Below, in pieces: positions 29,012 to 29,988 of a DNA stretch of 29,988 nucleotides (positions are counted from its first letter, which is position 1; each line of letters starts with the position of its first letter). The notes beneath the pieces are model-generated. The model searched no databases and was not told the DNA's origin. It saw only the letters and a program-made list of their open reading frames with translations. The DNA lies in contig MU401796.1 of assembly GCA_022579005.1 (NCBI GenBank), forward strand, positions 1 through 29,988, in the 5' to 3' direction. The DNA is from Poronia punctata (lineage: Eukaryota; Ascomycota; Sordariomycetes; Xylariales; Xylariaceae). The position numbers were made by a program, and so were the translations under genes.

Positions 29012-29873
29012 AAGCATCACAGTACGCTTCTAGATGATCTCGCCGCGAATGATATACTGCGTCAGTCTGCGCCTCATCCTATCTAGCCAATGCGTCGCTG
29101 ATTGAAATCGATAGTTGAAGGCAAATCTTCACCTCCCTCCCCCTTCTCCTACCTACCGCTCTCTTAAGGTCCCAACACACTCCTTTTTACCTTGGACCGT
29201 ATTTCCTGTTGACAAGTTTGGAGACCCATGGAGTAGTTCACGGCTCGGGCTGTTTTATTTCGTCATGCAGATGAGACGAAAACGATTAAACGTCTACCTA
29301 TATACCCCTATCCGATACTACGATCCGCAATCCATATCCATCCGCTCCGTGTGGCGAGCATGAGACGCTTAAAATCCCGCCGGGGTCCATAGGTACACGC
29401 CGGGACAGACCAACTACGTCCTGGCCCTCGTCCTATCATCATATTAGTTTCCAACGCGGCACATGCCCATGGATTCGCCGGACTGATAATCGGGCGCTCG
29501 ACACCACTCCGCCGAAAGTATATTTTTTCCAAGTACATGCATCGAATGGGTAAGGTAAGGTAGGTAGTAACTTGCTTGTTTGTTGCAACCGCGTTTCTGG
29601 AACAAAGAGCCTTGTTCCGGATAAGAATCGAATGGACTCTACGAACCGATACCTATTTTTCACAATGAGCAAGGAAAGAAAAACATGGCCGACTTGGCTT
29701 ACTCTCTACCCCCGACTCTTCTTTTGGTTGGTTACTCTGTACTTACTTGTTAAGGGACTACGAAAGAGGGTGCAACTAGTCAAGAACAATCGAATTCTAC
29801 TGATCTGATCTAATCCGACAAAGCCTACCTACGTATTCTATTCTGGCAAAAACAAAGGCAGGCAAGGCAGCTC

Positions 29874-29890
29874 GGGGGGGGGGGGGGGGG
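29874..29890. repeat. Poly-G tract, 17 bases
   Basis: An uninterrupted run of 17 G about 100 bases before the window end, followed by an A-rich sequence. It can fold as a quadruplex on this strand and its exact length may be an assembly artefact. Confidence 0.9.
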
Positions 29891-29988
29891 CGTCAGGTTT
29901 ACAAAAAACAAAAAATGCTTAAATAGTAAATGGGGAAAGGCGGAAAAATGTTTTGAAAACAAAACAAAAAATAAAAAAAAGACACAAG

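Larger units (their letters stand above)
26305..29988. other. Gene-poor right flank with homopolymer tracts
   Basis: Nearly 3.7 kb in which I support no gene. The first few hundred bases should hold the promoter of the secreted-protein gene. Open frames such as 26775-27017, 27055-27270, 29115-29363 and 29572-29808 are short, several lack an ATG, and none shows a family motif. Runs of 15 C, 10 C and 17 G lie in the last 1.2 kb. The final 100 bases are A-rich. I see no transposase, LTR or terminal inverted repeat. Confidence 0.55.

Noticed and set aside
29572..29808. 78-codon plus frame with a hydrophobic stretch near the right end
   Set aside because: It starts at TTG, has no motif, and lies between homopolymer tracts; a shorter ATG frame inside is possible but unsupported.
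1..29988. Transposons, LTRs, CRISPR, rRNA, biosynthetic or defence clusters
   Set aside because: I looked for reverse transcriptase, transposase, terminal repeats, repeat-spacer arrays, 5S rRNA and further tRNA cloverleafs on both strands and saw none that hold up by eye.

Overview
The window reads as nuclear DNA of a filamentous ascomycete fungus, most likely Pezizomycotina of the Sordariomycetes type. The evidence is short GT-AG introns (mostly 53-124 nt) with a CTAAC-like branch point about 10-20 nt before the acceptor, moderately GC-rich exons between long pyrimidine-rich or AT-rich intergenic stretches, and protein sequences that match fungal families. Family names come from recognising conserved motifs by eye; no database search was run.

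Layout, left to right. 1-130 is a CTT microsatellite that starts before the window edge. 1015-2321 (-) is the clamp-loader subunit RFC3. 3196-4215 (-) is a cysteine-rich protein with an acidic tail, of unknown function. 5812-6705 (-) is the histone variant H2A.Z, with unusually long introns. 8895-11364 (+) is the pre-mRNA 3'-end processing factor PCF11 in six exons. 12082-12153 (-) is tRNA-Cys(GCA). 12674-13836 (-) is a LicD-domain protein with an N-terminal membrane anchor. 15222-17626 (-) is the double-strand-break nuclease MRE11 in four exons. 18671-21727 (-) is a large single-exon SOK1/Tcp11-domain protein. 24388-24573 (+) is a possible 61-residue single-pass membrane protein. 25402-26304 (-) is a secreted protein of unknown function. 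The last 3.7 kb has no gene I can support and carries several long C or G homopolymers.

The genes are mostly independent housekeeping loci and nothing resembles an operon or a biosynthetic cluster. Three of them serve genome maintenance or chromatin: RFC3 loads PCNA, MRE11 processes DNA ends, and H2A.Z marks promoters and takes part in repair. PCF11 and tRNA-Cys belong to RNA production, SOK1 to cAMP/PKA signalling, and the LicD protein probably to glycan decoration in the secretory pathway. I found no transposon, CRISPR array or rRNA. I also found no clearly new biological system. The least explained items are the Cys-rich protein, the small membrane protein, the secreted protein and a GC-rich patch at 24.93-25.20 kb that is open on both strands.
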